Positions 45,734 through 56,030 are shown, counted from the first letter of the stretch. The stretch: DNA of 64,000 nucleotides from an uncultured Amylibacter sp. (GCA_959347425.1 OY365741.1:186001-250000); one strand, 5' to 3'. A program made the numbers and translations. Notes: a model not told the origin generated them from the sequence alone.

Positions 45734-46160
45734 GAGGGGTGTTTAGCATGAAAACGGGGAAAAGAGCAAACCTTACATTAGGGCGATTAGGGGGTGCGAT
45801 TAGGGATGCGACATTTTGCCACATTAATTTTTGTTAAAAAAGATTTAAAAATTATTAACAATGAAATAAAACTTGTGATTTCGGCTTAAAATATGCAAAA
45901 TTGAAAGGTTGCAAGAGGGGAAATAGACCCGTGCGGAGTGATTCGCTGGTTTTTTATGATTTAACGCATAAAATATAAAAATTTGTATTTTTCGGCTAAA
46001 AATATGCAAAAACTTGTGGTTTTCGGCTTGCAGTATGTAGGTTTTCGCTTGTAATCCATAAAAACTTGCCGTTATACTTAAAATGTTAGCAGTTTAAAAA
46101 GGCAGAAGACCCCACCCGACTAAAACAACAACCCAAAACAACAACCCAGAAGGAGACGCT
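45734..46160. promoter_or_regulatory. AT-rich intergenic region between mutL and the stalk lipoprotein
   Basis: No gene in 427 bases. It has an exact TTAA-N7-TTAA match (45834-45848) to the CtrA consensus. It also has three imperfect copies of a roughly 31-base unit, (A)ACTTGTG.TTTCGGCTT...ATGCAAAA, at 45870-45900, 45980-46010 and 46011-46041. No convincing -35/-10 pair was found for the lipoprotein. A GAAGGAGA ribosome site precedes its ATG. Confidence 0.5.
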
Positions 46161-49100
46161 ATGACTTATATCAGAATTCTTATCGCCGTTTCTGGACTTG
46201 CCCTCTTAACCGCTTGTGGTGGGGGCGGGGTGACCATAACCGCAACAGATGTAGCAAAACTGGAAGCCGAATTGCGCAAAGCAAAGGCCGCACAGAGGGA
46301 GGCAGAAATCTCGCGGGATGACGCATTGTCGTCGCGGGAAACGAATGAAACCGCAATGAATAACGCATTGACTGCACAGGCGGAGGCAGAACGATTACGA
46401 GAGATTGCTGAAACCGCAATGAATAACGCATTGAGCGCACAATTAAAAGCCAATAGGGAAATAGCACGGCTGAAAAATGAATTGGCAACGGCAATTGATG
46501 AACGAGATTCGGCAAGGGGCGATAAGAACGTCGCCAACTTGCGGATAATAGCACTGGAAGGTGAATTAGCAACGGCAACGAGTGCTAAGAAATTCGCCGA
46601 TGCGGAGGTACTACAACTGACACAGGAATTGATAACTGTGATTCGCGCTAAGAGCATCGCCGATGCGGAGGTACTGCGACTGACAAAGGAATTGGCAACT
46701 GTGACTGGCGATAAGAGCACCGCCGAATCCGAAAGGGATGACGCCAACTTGCGAATAACAGAACTGGAAGGGGAATTGTTAAAGGCAAATAACGCTAAGA
46801 AAGTTGCCGATGCGGCGGTACTACGACTGACTGGTGATAAGAACACCGCTGATGCGGAGGTACTACGACTGACTGGTGCTAAGAACACTGCCGATGCGGA
46901 GGTACTACGACTGGAAGAGGAATTGAAAACTGTGACCGAGGCTAAGGAAGCCGCCGATGCGGAGGTGCTACGACTGACTGGTGCTAAGAACACCGCCGAT
47001 GCGGAGGTGCTACGACTGAATGGTGCTAAGAACGATGCCGATGCGGAGGTACTACGATTGACTCGCGCTAAGAACGACGCCGATGCGGAGGTACTACGAC
47101 TGACAGGGGAATTGGCAGATGTGACTAGCGATAAGGACGACGCTGATGCGGAGGTACTACGACTGACTGGTGCATTGAGCACCGCTGATGCGGAGGTACT
47201 ACGACTGACTAGTGCTAAGAACACCGCTGATGCGGAGGTGCTACGACTGACTGGCGCATTGAGCACCGCCGATGCGGAGGTACTACGGCTGACAGGGGAA
47301 TTGAGAACTATGACTGAGGCTAAGGAATCCGCCGATGCGGAGGTACTACGACTGACTGGCGCTAAGAACATCGCCGATGCAGAAGTACTACGATTGACTG
47401 GCGCATTGAGCACCGCCGATGCGGAGGTACTACGACTGACAGGGGAATTGAGAACTGTGACTGAGGCTAGGGAATCCGCTGATGCGGAGGTACTACGATT
47501 GACTGGCGCATTGAGCGACGCCGATGCGGATGTACTACGGCTGACAGGGGAATTGGCAGATGTGACTCGCGATAAGAACGACGCTGATGCGGATGTGCTA
47601 CGACTGACAGGGGAATTGAGCGACGCTAATGCTGATGTAGAACGACTGACAGGGGAATTGGCAGATGTGACTGGCGATAAGAACACCGCTGATGCGGAGG
47701 TACTACGACTGACTGGCGCTAAGAACACTGCCGATGCGGAGGTACTACGACTGACAGGGGAATTGGCAGATGTGACTCGCGATAAGAACGACGCTGATGC
47801 TGAGGTACTACGACTGACTGGTGCTAAGGAATCCGCCGATGCGGAGGTACTACGACTGGCAGGGGAATTGAGAACTATGACTGAGGCTAGGGAATCCGCC
47901 GATGCGGATGTACTACGATTGACAGGGGAATTGGCAGATGTGACTCGCGATAAGAACGCCGCCGATGCGGATGTGCTACGACTGACAGAGGAATTGAGAA
48001 TTATGACTGAGGCTAAGGAATCCTCCGATGCGGATGTACTACGACTGACAGGGGAATTAAGAACTGTGACTGACGCTAGGGAATCCGCCGATGCGGATGT
48101 GCTACGACTGACAGGGGAATTGGCCGATGTGACTCGCGATAAGAACGATGCCGATGCAGAAGTACTACGATTGACTGGCGCATTGAGCACCGCCGATACG
48201 GAGGTACTACGACTGACAGGGGAATTGGCAGATGTGACTAGCGATAAGAATGACGCCGATGCAGAAGTACTACGATTGACTGGCGCATTGAGCACCGCCG
48301 ATGCGGAGGTACTACGATTGGCAGGGGAATTGAGAACTGTGACTGACGCTAAAAACACCGCCGATGCAGAAGTACTACGATTGACTGGCGCATTGAGCAC
48401 CGCTGATGCGGAGGTACTACGACTGACTGGCGCTAAAAACACCGCTGATGCGGAGGTGCTACGACTGACAGGGGAATTGAAAACTATGACTGACGCTAAG
48501 GAATCTGCCGATGCCGAGGTACTACGACTGACAGGGGAATTGAAAACTGTGACTGACGCTAAAAACATCGCCGATGCAGAAGTACTACGATTGACTGGCG
48601 CATTGAGCACCGCCGATGCGGATGTGCTACGACTGACAGGGGAATTGGCCGATGTGACTCGCGATAAGAACGCCGCTGATGCGGAGGTACTACGATTGAC
48701 TCGCGATAAGAACACCGCCGATGCGGAGGTACTACGACTGACAGGGGAATTGGCCGATGTGACCAGCGATAAGAACACCGCCGATGCGGCGGTACTACGA
48801 CTGACAGGGGAATTGAAAACTGTGACTGAGGCTAAAGAATCCGCCGATGCGGAGGTACTACGATTGACAGGGGAATTGAAAACTATGACTGACGCTAGGG
48901 AATCTGCCGATGCGGATGTATTACGACTGACAGAGGAATTGAGAATTATGACTGAGGCTAGGGAATCCGCCGATGCGGATGTACTACGACTGACAGGGGA
49001 ATTGGCAGATGTGACTAGCGATAAGAATGACGCCGATGCAGAAGTACTACGATTGACTGGCGCATTGAGCACCGCCGATACGGAGGTACTACGGCTGACA

Positions 49101-52100
49101 GGGGCATTGGCAGATGTGACTAGCGATAAGAACGACGCTGATGCGGATGTGCTACGACTGACAGGGGAATTGAGCGACGCTAATGCTGATGTAGAACGAC
49201 TGACTGGGGAATTGGCAGATGTGACTGGCGATAAGAACGACGCGGATGCGGAGGTACTACGACTGACAGGGGAATTGAACGACGCTAATGCGGATATACT
49301 ACGACTGACAGGGGAATTAGAAAATGCAAATACAGAAATAACACGGCTAGACCGGTTTATCCGACCAACCTATGCCAATTGGAAACTTGCTGTAAATCCT
49401 GAAACTGTGCCAAATGTCATCTCCCCGCAAAACCAATTTTTGCAAGCAGATGAGGATAGTATCAGCACAGAGGGAACAACCGCTGTTCCAAACGATGTCC
49501 AAACCCTGAACCTATTAACCGCCACCTTTGATGGCTTGCCACTGGACGGGGAATCCGCCGATGGTGTGGCGTTCTTTCAAGGACAAATTAACGGCACAAA
49601 CTATAATTACGCGGGGATATTCTCTGGCACCGATTTGGGTGCGCCGATAACCGATAGGGCTGGAACAAAAGCAATCTGGTATGGGTCGTTTAACCATACT
49701 TTAAACCCCAGCAAGGATTTCGCCTTGACCGTTATCTTTAATAAAATAGGCGGGACGCTGGATGCGTTTGTTCGTGCGGGTGTTGCTAACAACCACTTTA
49801 TCTTTGATGATGTGCGGTTTGATACACGCGGGCTGATAACGGGCGAAGTTCTTTATATCTCATTTTCACAGAATGGACGAACCGCCATAACAAGAACCCA
49901 AACCGCAACCCTGCGCGGGTTGATTGGCGAGGCGGGCGAGGCGGGCGAGGCGGGCGCGGTTGGCGTGTTTGTGGGTGAGACGGGTAGTAATAGTAATATC
50001 GCGGGTGGGTTTGTCGCGCATCCAACCGCCAAGCTCGATTCGAACAAGATAAATTTTGCCGATTGGGGTGGTGTGGATGGCGACTCGAAAACAACCGTGA
50101 TTAACAAAGATAATACTGACACAGACCCCCTGTTATATGGCGTGGCAAGTGTCGTCAATGACGGTCCCGCAGGGAACTTTATTCACGGATTGGCAACAGT
50201 GGATGGTAAAGGTTTTAATTTCGTGGGGACTCCTTTTGCATCTGCAACTGTTACTGGCGATGTTTTATATCTAGACGAGGATAGAACCAGTGGCGCAGCC
50301 TTTAGCCGTGTTAGTGGCAAATACTATGCTGGGCTATTGCCCACCACAGATCTGGGTGTGCCGATTATTGCCAAAAACCTCAGCGTAATTTGGGACGCAC
50401 AATTTACGCTAAACTCGAAGGGAGGAGCGTTTGTGAACTCCAATTTCAAAATGCGGGTTACCTTTAATGGCAACGGGGGTACGATTAACTCTGGCAGATA
50501 TTCGGGCAGGAGCTTCGAGGATTGGGGTGTTCCTTTGTCGTCGTCGCCGTCGTCGGGAACCATTGAAATAAGGGGCAAGTTTGGCAGAGATGGTGTGTTA
50601 TATGGTACGGCAGGTAGTGGCACGTTGACGGGTTTGATTGGTGTTAACGGCGCGGTGGGCGCGTTTGTGGGTGCTACCTTGGCTGGCGGGTTTGTCGCGT
50701 CTCCAAATGCCGCAAACACGGTAAATGCTGCCGATTGGGGCGGAACGGCTGGCAACCCGAAAACAACCGTGATTAACAAAGGTGATACTGGCACAGACCC
50801 CCTGTTAAATGGCTTTGAAAGTGTCGTCAATATCGGTCCCGAGGGGAATTTTATCCAAGGATTGCCAACAGTGGCAGGTAAGGGTTTTAATTTCGCGGGG
50901 ACGGCTTTTTCAGATGGGACTGTTTATGGTGATGTTTTATTGCTGGACGAGGGTAGCTCTAGTGGCGTAGCCTTTAGCCATGTTCTTGGCACAGGTGTTA
51001 CGGGCAGAAAATACTATGCTGGGCTGTTGTCCAGCACAAATCTGGGTGCACCGATTAGCAACTCCAACGCCAGCGCGATTTGGAACGCACAATTTAGGGC
51101 AGTACTCGGCGGCGTGAGCAGTGATATACGAGAGTATTCACACCTCGGTTTCAAAATGCGGATTACCTATAATGGTAGCGATCATATTAGTACGATTAAC
51201 TCTGGCACAGTTTCAAACGGGATATTCACCAAAGGGTCAGTTACAGTGCCATATACCAACCTCACCCCCCCTCGTTTTAATGGTAGCAATGATTTTAGCA
51301 TACAGGGCAAGTTTGGTAAAGATGGTCTGTTATATGGTACGGTAAATCTTGGTGAAAATACTGAGGCCACATTGACGGGACTGGTTGGTGTTAACGGCGC
51401 GGTGGGCGCGTTTGTGGGTATTGGGCGTGGTAGTCATGGTGTTAACATCGCTGGTGGGTTTGTCGCGTATCCAATTGCCACAGTAAATTTTGCCGATTGG
51501 GCCGGGTTTGCTGGCAACATGAGGACAGACGTGATTAACAAAGATAATACTGGCACAGAACCCCTGTTAAATGGTGCGGCAAGTGTCGTTAATAGCGGTC
51601 CCCGCGTGAATTTTATTCAAAGATTGACAAAATCGGATGGTCAGGGGTTTAATTTCGCCGGAACGCCCTTTGCAAATGCGACTGTTTTTGGCGATGTTTT
51701 ATATCTGGACGAGGATAGAACCAGTGGCAGTGGCGTAGCCTTTAGCCAAGTTAGTGGCACGGGTGTTACTGGCGAGCGATACTATGCTGGGCTGTTGTCC
51801 ACCACAAATCTGGGTTCGCGGATTACCGACCCCAACACCAGCGCGATTTGGGACGCAAGATTGATGGGAGTATTCAAAATATCTACATCTAGCCCACAAC
51901 GGTATTCAAGCTCCCATTTCAAAATGCAGGTTATCTTTGATGGCAACAAGGGTACGATTAGCTCTGGCACAGTTTCGGGCAGCTCATTTACCCGTGGGCA
52001 AATTCCCACTGTCGGTTTCGGTGATTTTAACATAACGGGCAAGTTTGGCCGCGATGGTCTGTTATATGGCACGGTAGATCTTGTTGGAGCGGTAGATATT

Positions 52101-52946
52101 GAGAGCACATTGACGGGGTTGATTGGTTTTAACGGCGCGGTGGGCGCGTTTGTCGGTGGTGGAGGTGGTGTTAACATCGCTGGTGGGTTTGTCGCGCATC
52201 CAATTGGCAAGGTAAATTTTGCCAGTTGGGGCGGGGCGAAGGGCGAGCCCAAGGCAATAATAACCGCGGGGATAAACCAGATAATCACGAGTGAGGCTGG
52301 CACAGCCCCCCTGTTAAATGGCACGGCAAGTGTTGGCAATGCCAACCCCACAGGGAATTTTATTCAAGGATTGGATACATTGGATGGTCAGGGTTTTGAT
52401 TTCGCCGGGACGGGTTTTGCAAATGCGAGCGTTACTGGTGGTATTTTATATCTGGACGAGGATGCAAACAGTGGCAGTGGCGTAGCCTTTAGCCAAGTTC
52501 GTGGCACGGGTGTTAATCGCGACAAATACTATGCTGGGCTGTTGTCTGACACTGCTCTGGGTTTGCCGATTACCGACCCCAACACCAGCGCGATTTGGGA
52601 CGCAAGATTGATGGGAGTATTCAAAATATTTAGACCACAACGGTATTCAAACCTCGATTTCAAAATGCAGGTTATCTTTGATGGCAACAGGGGTACGATT
52701 AACTCTGGCACAGTTTCGGGCGACTCATTTACCCCTGGGAAAATTTCCACTATCGGTGATTTTGGTGATTTTAACATAGAGGGCAGGTTTGACCACGATG
52801 GTCTGTTATATGGTACGGTAGGTACTACTACATTAAAGGGCACGCTGACGGGTTTGATTGGTCAGGCGGGCGCGGTGGGTGCGTTTGCGTTTACTAGTAA
52901 TGCTGTTTCCTACGCTGGCGGGTTTGTCGCCACGCCGCCCCAATAA
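46161..52946 (+). CDS. Giant lipoprotein: long coiled-coil stalk plus five TbpB-like barrels
   Basis: A 2261-residue lipoprotein with lipobox LTAC after a 20-residue hydrophobic signal. Residues of about 29-1063 form a continuous predicted coiled coil made mostly of 14- and 21-residue units ending VLRLTG, about 49 in all; every unit is a multiple of seven, so heptad register is never lost. Five related barrel-like domains of 220-255 residues follow, ending near 1286, 1516, 1770, 2013 and 2261 with the GL(I/V)G..GAVG(V/A)F...AGGFVA.P signature. Domains 2-5 are more alike (ADWGG, PLLNG, FAGT) and look like internal duplications. If extended, the coil would be about 150 nm. A surface stalk carrying ligand-binding heads is a reasonable inference; no ligand is known. 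Confidence 0.85.
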   Translation: MTYIRILIAVSGLALLTACGGGGVTITATDVAKLEAELRKAKAAQREAEISRDDALSSRETNETAMNNALTAQAEAERLREIAETAMNNALSAQLKANREIARLKNELATAIDERDSARGDKNVANLRIIALEGELATATSAKKFADAEVLQLTQELITVIRAKSIADAEVLRLTKELATVTGDKSTAESERDDANLRITELEGELLKANNAKKVADAAVLRLTGDKNTADAEVLRLTGAKNTADAEVLRLEEELKTVTEAKEAADAEVLRLTGAKNTADAEVLRLNGAKNDADAEVLRLTRAKNDADAEVLRLTGELADVTSDKDDADAEVLRLTGALSTADAEVLRLTSAKNTADAEVLRLTGALSTADAEVLRLTGELRTMTEAKESADAEVLRLTGAKNIADAEVLRLTGALSTADAEVLRLTGELRTVTEARESADAEVLRLTGALSDADADVLRLTGELADVTRDKNDADADVLRLTGELSDANADVERLTGELADVTGDKNTADAEVLRLTGAKNTADAEVLRLTGELADVTRDKNDADAEVLRLTGAKESADAEVLRLAGELRTMTEARESADADVLRLTGELADVTRDKNAADADVLRLTEELRIMTEAKESSDADVLRLTGELRTVTDARESADADVLRLTGELADVTRDKNDADAEVLRLTGALSTADTEVLRLTGELADVTSDKNDADAEVLRLTGALSTADAEVLRLAGELRTVTDAKNTADAEVLRLTGALSTADAEVLRLTGAKNTADAEVLRLTGELKTMTDAKESADAEVLRLTGELKTVTDAKNIADAEVLRLTGALSTADADVLRLTGELADVTRDKNAADAEVLRLTRDKNTADAEVLRLTGELADVTSDKNTADAAVLRLTGELKTVTEAKESADAEVLRLTGELKTMTDARESADADVLRLTEELRIMTEARESADADVLRLTGELADVTSDKNDADAEVLRLTGALSTADTEVLRLTGALADVTSDKNDADADVLRLTGELSDANADVERLTGELADVTGDKNDADAEVLRLTGELNDANADILRLTGELENANTEITRLDRFIRPTYANWKLAVNPETVPNVISPQNQFLQADEDSISTEGTTAVPNDVQTLNLLTATFDGLPLDGESADGVAFFQGQINGTNYNYAGIFSGTDLGAPITDRAGTKAIWYGSFNHTLNPSKDFALTVIFNKIGGTLDAFVRAGVANNHFIFDDVRFDTRGLITGEVLYISFSQNGRTAITRTQTATLRGLIGEAGEAGEAGAVGVFVGETGSNSNIAGGFVAHPTAKLDSNKINFADWGGVDGDSKTTVINKDNTDTDPLLYGVASVVNDGPAGNFIHGLATVDGKGFNFVGTPFASATVTGDVLYLDEDRTSGAAFSRVSGKYYAGLLPTTDLGVPIIAKNLSVIWDAQFTLNSKGGAFVNSNFKMRVTFNGNGGTINSGRYSGRSFEDWGVPLSSSPSSGTIEIRGKFGRDGVLYGTAGSGTLTGLIGVNGAVGAFVGATLAGGFVASPNAANTVNAADWGGTAGNPKTTVINKGDTGTDPLLNGFESVVNIGPEGNFIQGLPTVAGKGFNFAGTAFSDGTVYGDVLLLDEGSSSGVAFSHVLGTGVTGRKYYAGLLSSTNLGAPISNSNASAIWNAQFRAVLGGVSSDIREYSHLGFKMRITYNGSDHISTINSGTVSNGIFTKGSVTVPYTNLTPPRFNGSNDFSIQGKFGKDGLLYGTVNLGENTEATLTGLVGVNGAVGAFVGIGRGSHGVNIAGGFVAYPIATVNFADWAGFAGNMRTDVINKDNTGTEPLLNGAASVVNSGPRVNFIQRLTKSDGQGFNFAGTPFANATVFGDVLYLDEDRTSGSGVAFSQVSGTGVTGERYYAGLLSTTNLGSRITDPNTSAIWDARLMGVFKISTSSPQRYSSSHFKMQVIFDGNKGTISSGTVSGSSFTRGQIPTVGFGDFNITGKFGRDGLLYGTVDLVGAVDIESTLTGLIGFNGAVGAFVGGGGGVNIAGGFVAHPIGKVNFASWGGAKGEPKAIITAGINQIITSEAGTAPLLNGTASVGNANPTGNFIQGLDTLDGQGFDFAGTGFANASVTGGILYLDEDANSGSGVAFSQVRGTGVNRDKYYAGLLSDTALGLPITDPNTSAIWDARLMGVFKIFRPQRYSNLDFKMQVIFDGNRGTINSGTVSGDSFTPGKISTIGDFGDFNIEGRFDHDGLLYGTVGTTTLKGTLTGLIGQAGAVGAFAFTSNAVSYAGGFVATPPQ
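46805..49345 (+). repeat. 42/63-bp coding repeats of the coiled-coil stalk
   Basis: About 49 units such as GAGGTACTACGACTGAC-centred 42-mers and 63-mers, coding ADAEVLRLTG plus AKNT, ALST, or ELADVTRDKND-type linkers. Copies differ by scattered synonymous and conservative changes. A 968-residue frame on the opposite strand (46166-49072) is open only because the repeat lacks stops there. Confidence 0.9.
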
Positions 52947-52949
52947 CGA

Positions 52950-53103
52950 TTAGTGGTGAATTGTGAATGGTGAATTATGAATGGTGAATTATTGGTTATT
53001 CTTGTTATCCGTTATTTAAAATAATTGGAGTTCGTTATTTTAGGAAAGAAATTTGCCACAAAACCCAATTCACAATTCATCATTCATAATTCATCATTCA
53101 CAG
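52950..53103. repeat. GAATGGT-type heptamers between the stalk lipoprotein and gabD
   Basis: Runs of GTGAATT/GTGAATG/ATGAATG lie at 52955-52995 and the complementary AATTCAC/ATTCATC at 53069-53103, extending into the gabD stop region. The opposed runs could form a stem of about 35 bases. The middle part (53000-53065) is AT-rich with TTAT motifs. Confidence 0.7.
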
Positions 53104-54571
53104 CGGTGCAAACATACTTCAATTCCAAATAATCATCCATCCCATGGTGAGAGCCTTCGCGCCCTAACCCCGATTGCTTTATCCCGCCGAACGGAGCAAC
53201 CTCGGTGGAAATAATCCCCGTATTCACCCCGACAATCCCGTATTCCAATCGCTCCTGCATCCGCACAACCCGCGATAAATCGTTAGAATAAAAATAACAC
53301 GCCAGCCCGAATATCGTGTCATTCGCGGCGGCTAGAACTTCCGATTCGCTCTCAAACCGTATCAGCGGGGCCAGCGGGCCGAAGGTTTCCTCACGGCTCA
53401 TAATCGCACTTGCGGGCACATCCGCCAGCACGGTCGGCTGGAAAAACGTCCCCCCCATCGGCTCACCCCCGCAAACCAGTCGCGCACCCTTGCCCAACGC
53501 GTCGTCTATATGCGCGCGCACCTTATCCAGCCCGTTTTTATCAATCAGAGGCCCAGTAGTCACGCCTTCCGTCAACCCATCGCCTATTTTCAGAGCCTGC
53601 ACCGCAGCCGTGAGCCGCTCGCAAAACGCGTCATACACCCCCGCCTGCACATATATTCTGTTCGCGCAAACGCAAGTCTGCCCGTTATTGCGGAATTTGC
53701 AAATCATAGCGCCCTCCACCGCTTTGTCCAAATCGGCATCGTCAAACACGATAAACGGCGCGTTACCGCCCAATTCCAGCGATAGTTTCATAATCTGCGG
53801 GGCGGCTTGCGCCATTAGCACCCGCCCGACTTCGGTTGACCCCGTGAAGGTCAATTTGCGCACTTTGGGGTTTTCGCAGAACTCTTTGCCTATATCGGCG
53901 GCGCGGGCAGAGGTTATCACGCTGAACACGCCCTTTGGCACGCCTGCCCGTTCTGCCAATACCGCCAGAGCCAAGGCGGACAAAGGCGTTTGCGCCGCGG
54001 GTCGTCCAACGAACGCGCAACCCGTAGCCAGTGCGGGGGCGACTTTCCGTGCAATCATCGCGGATGGGAAATTCCATGGGGTTATGGAGCAGACGACTCC
54101 GATGGGTTGTTTCAAAACGGTAATCCGTTTGTCTGGCTGGTGGGCGGGGATGGTTTCGCCGTAGACGCGTTTGGCTTCCTCGCCAAACCATTCGATGAAA
54201 CTGGCGGCATAGGCGATTTCCCCAAAGGCTTCCGCGATGGGTTTGCCCATTTCGGCGGTTAATATAATAGCGAGGTCTTGCTGGTTTTCTATGATGAGGT
54301 CAAACCATTTGCGCAGGATTTGGGCGCGGTCTTTGCCCGTTCGTGCTGCCCAAGCATGGCGGGCTGAATCGGCGGCGTTTATGGCGGTGGCCGCGTCTTT
54401 GCGTGATAAATCGGGCAGGTTTGCCAGGATGTCGCCCCGTGCGGGGTTATAGACGGGGAAGGTTTTTTTATCGGGAGCGTCGCGCCATTCGCCACCGATA
54501 AACGCCTTGCTGCATAGTAGCGATTGGTCGGTTAGCAGGGAGGCTAGGTTGGTTTGGGTTTCTGTTTTCAT
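53084..54571 (-). CDS. gabD: NAD(P)-dependent succinate-semialdehyde dehydrogenase
   Basis: Oxidises succinate semialdehyde to succinate in 4-aminobutyrate breakdown. The 495-residue aldehyde dehydrogenase has ITPWNFPSAM, the Rossmann FTGSTEVGR, catalytic Glu in LELGGNAPF and catalytic Cys in NNGQTCVCANR; the second Cys two residues later is the redox Cys typical of GabD. The C-terminal PFGGIKQSGLGREG block is complete. No gabT lies adjacent. A related aldehyde could be the true substrate. Confidence 0.9.
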   Translation of the reverse strand: MKTETQTNLASLLTDQSLLCSKAFIGGEWRDAPDKKTFPVYNPARGDILANLPDLSRKDAATAINAADSARHAWAARTGKDRAQILRKWFDLIIENQQDLAIILTAEMGKPIAEAFGEIAYAASFIEWFGEEAKRVYGETIPAHQPDKRITVLKQPIGVVCSITPWNFPSAMIARKVAPALATGCAFVGRPAAQTPLSALALAVLAERAGVPKGVFSVITSARAADIGKEFCENPKVRKLTFTGSTEVGRVLMAQAAPQIMKLSLELGGNAPFIVFDDADLDKAVEGAMICKFRNNGQTCVCANRIYVQAGVYDAFCERLTAAVQALKIGDGLTEGVTTGPLIDKNGLDKVRAHIDDALGKGARLVCGGEPMGGTFFQPTVLADVPASAIMSREETFGPLAPLIRFESESEVLAAANDTIFGLACYFYSNDLSRVVRMQERLEYGIVGVNTGIISTEVAPFGGIKQSGLGREGSHHGMDDYLELKYVCTAVNDEL

Positions 54572-54779
54572 GGGGTGGGAGTCCTTTGTATGGTTAGTGT
54601 ATGGTTAGTGTATGGTTAGTCTTTGCCAAAGGCTATAAACCCATTGCTGGATGATTGCAAGAATGAATCTGTCCATTTTAGATAATCTGGTTTTCTCTTG
54701 CTTCTCCTAATAATAAATCAAAAACTGCGAAAAACTGCGAAATATTAATAAATATCCACAAAAACCCCACAAAATCCTC

Positions 54780-54808
54780 TTGACCTTTACCAATTTTGCC
54801 ATTAAAAG
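54780..54808 (+). promoter_or_regulatory. Promoter of rpmB
   Basis: TTGACC (54780-54785), a 17-base spacer and TAAAAG (54803-54808), 40 bases before the rpmB ATG. The 277-base gap from gabD contains this and three tandem copies of TATGGTTAGTG (about 54589-54620). Confidence 0.6.
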
Positions 54809-54848
54809 CACGAAAAACACATACAACCCCAAACAAAGGATACAAACT

Positions 54849-55142
54849 ATGACCCGTCGTTGCGAACTCTCTGGCAAAATGCCCCTGGTCGGTAATAATG
54901 TCAGCCACGCCAAAAACCGAACAAAACGGCGGTTTTTGCCGAATTTGAACGCGGTCAGCTTGGCTAGCGATGCGCTGGAACGGACTTTTAAATTCCGTAT
55001 TACGGCGTATGCTTTGCGCAGTGTCGATCATTGTGGCGGGCTGGATAGCTTTCTTTTAAAGGCGAAAGACGATAATCTATCGCCGAACGCGCAGAAAATC
55101 AAGCGCGACATTATCAAACATCAAGAAACACCAAAGGTGTAG
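54849..55142 (+). CDS. rpmB: 50S ribosomal protein L28
   Basis: A 97-residue large-subunit ribosomal protein. It starts [21 protein letters not shown] and continues [11 protein letters not shown], the L28 core, ending with a lysine-rich tail. An upstream in-frame extension would cover the promoter and is rejected. The gene lies 4 bases before secG on the same strand. Confidence 0.96.
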   Translation: MTRRCELSGKMPLVGNNVSHAKNRTKRRFLPNLNAVSLASDALERTFKFRITAYALRSVDHCGGLDSFLLKAKDDNLSPNAQKIKRDIIKHQETPKV

Positions 55143-55146
55143 CCCT

Positions 55147-55512
55147 ATGCAAAATGTGATTCTGGTTATTCATCTGCTTTTGGCGCTCAGCCTGATTGGG
55201 ATTGTGCTTATGCAACGCTCGGAAGGCGGGGGTTTGGGCATCGGTGGCGGTACTTCTGTTAATACAGCCGTGCGCTCGGCGGCGAGCGCGCTGGCAAAGG
55301 TGACTTGGGGGCTGGGGACGGCTTTTGTGATAACCAGTTTGACGCTGACTTTTATCGCGGCGCAAGGTGTGAATAACGATTCGGTGCTGGATAGGACGTT
55401 GTTGGAGGATTTGCCGATTGACGGGTCTGCTCCGTTGTTGCCTGAATTGGGCGATGATTTGTTGCCTGATTTGGAGCTGGACACGCCCGCGTTGCCGCCA
55501 AGCCCTCAGTAA
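55147..55512 (+). CDS. secG: Protein translocase subunit SecG
   Basis: A 121-residue membrane subunit of SecYEG. Two helices (about 3-22 and 53-74) enclose the conserved cytoplasmic loop LMQRSEGGGLGIGGG. The C-terminal tail is acidic and proline-rich (LPELGDDLLPDLELD). In many alphaproteobacteria secG is followed directly by pyrG; here a repeat island of 912 bases separates them. Confidence 0.94.
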   Translation: MQNVILVIHLLLALSLIGIVLMQRSEGGGLGIGGGTSVNTAVRSAASALAKVTWGLGTAFVITSLTLTFIAAQGVNNDSVLDRTLLEDLPIDGSAPLLPELGDDLLPDLELDTPALPPSPQ

Positions 55513-55795
55513 CGATTAGCGATTAACGATTAATTTTTAGCCCTTCGGGCTTTGCGCCATAACTTTGTTATGTCGCCACGGGGCGCGCCCGCCCTCACTT
55601 CGTTCGGTCGGACGCGCCCAAGCCTGTTATTTTAGGAAAGACCTTGCCAAACATAACCCATGCTCCGCTTAAAGCTGGTCGGCATTGCGTAGCAATGACG
55701 AAGACCCGCAGGGCATTCAACATTATTCTAGAGCAAACCTAATAATCTAGGAAACGACCGCCTTGTTTCTTAATTTTAGCGGACGTGTCCGCTGG

Positions 55796-55955
55796 GGGGC
55801 GGTCGCGCGCACCCTCACCCCCACGGGTGCGCGTCAGCTTATCGTTTGTACTGGGTCAATAGTATCCAAGAGTCGCTGGTGACGCGAATTCCCTTACACC
55901 TAACAACCAAGACGCACACCCTTCGGGTTCGCGCGACCCGTGCCAAACATGACTG
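55796..55955 (-). repeat. Dispersed element B, copy 2
   Basis: Reverse complement of 11475-11650 with most bases conserved, including CGCGCGAACCCGAAGGGTGT and CGTCACCAGCGACTCT. The AGCTGACGCGCACCCGTG block is also kept. Length is preserved apart from the ends. Confidence 0.65.
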
Positions 55956-56030
55956 ATGGGTTTTAATAGTGAATGGTGAATGATTCTTTTCTTTCGCCCT
56001 CACTTGGGGCAAGCCCCTTCGTTCGGGCTT

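Noticed and set aside
46166..49072. A 968-residue open frame on the minus strand opposite the coiled-coil stalk
   Set aside because: It exists only because the 42/63-base repeat has no stop in that frame; it lacks a ribosome site and family features, and its product is a simple Ser/Ala/Val repeat.
53316..54164. A 282-residue plus-strand frame inside gabD
   Set aside because: The minus strand encodes a complete aldehyde dehydrogenase with its catalytic residues; the plus frame has no family features.
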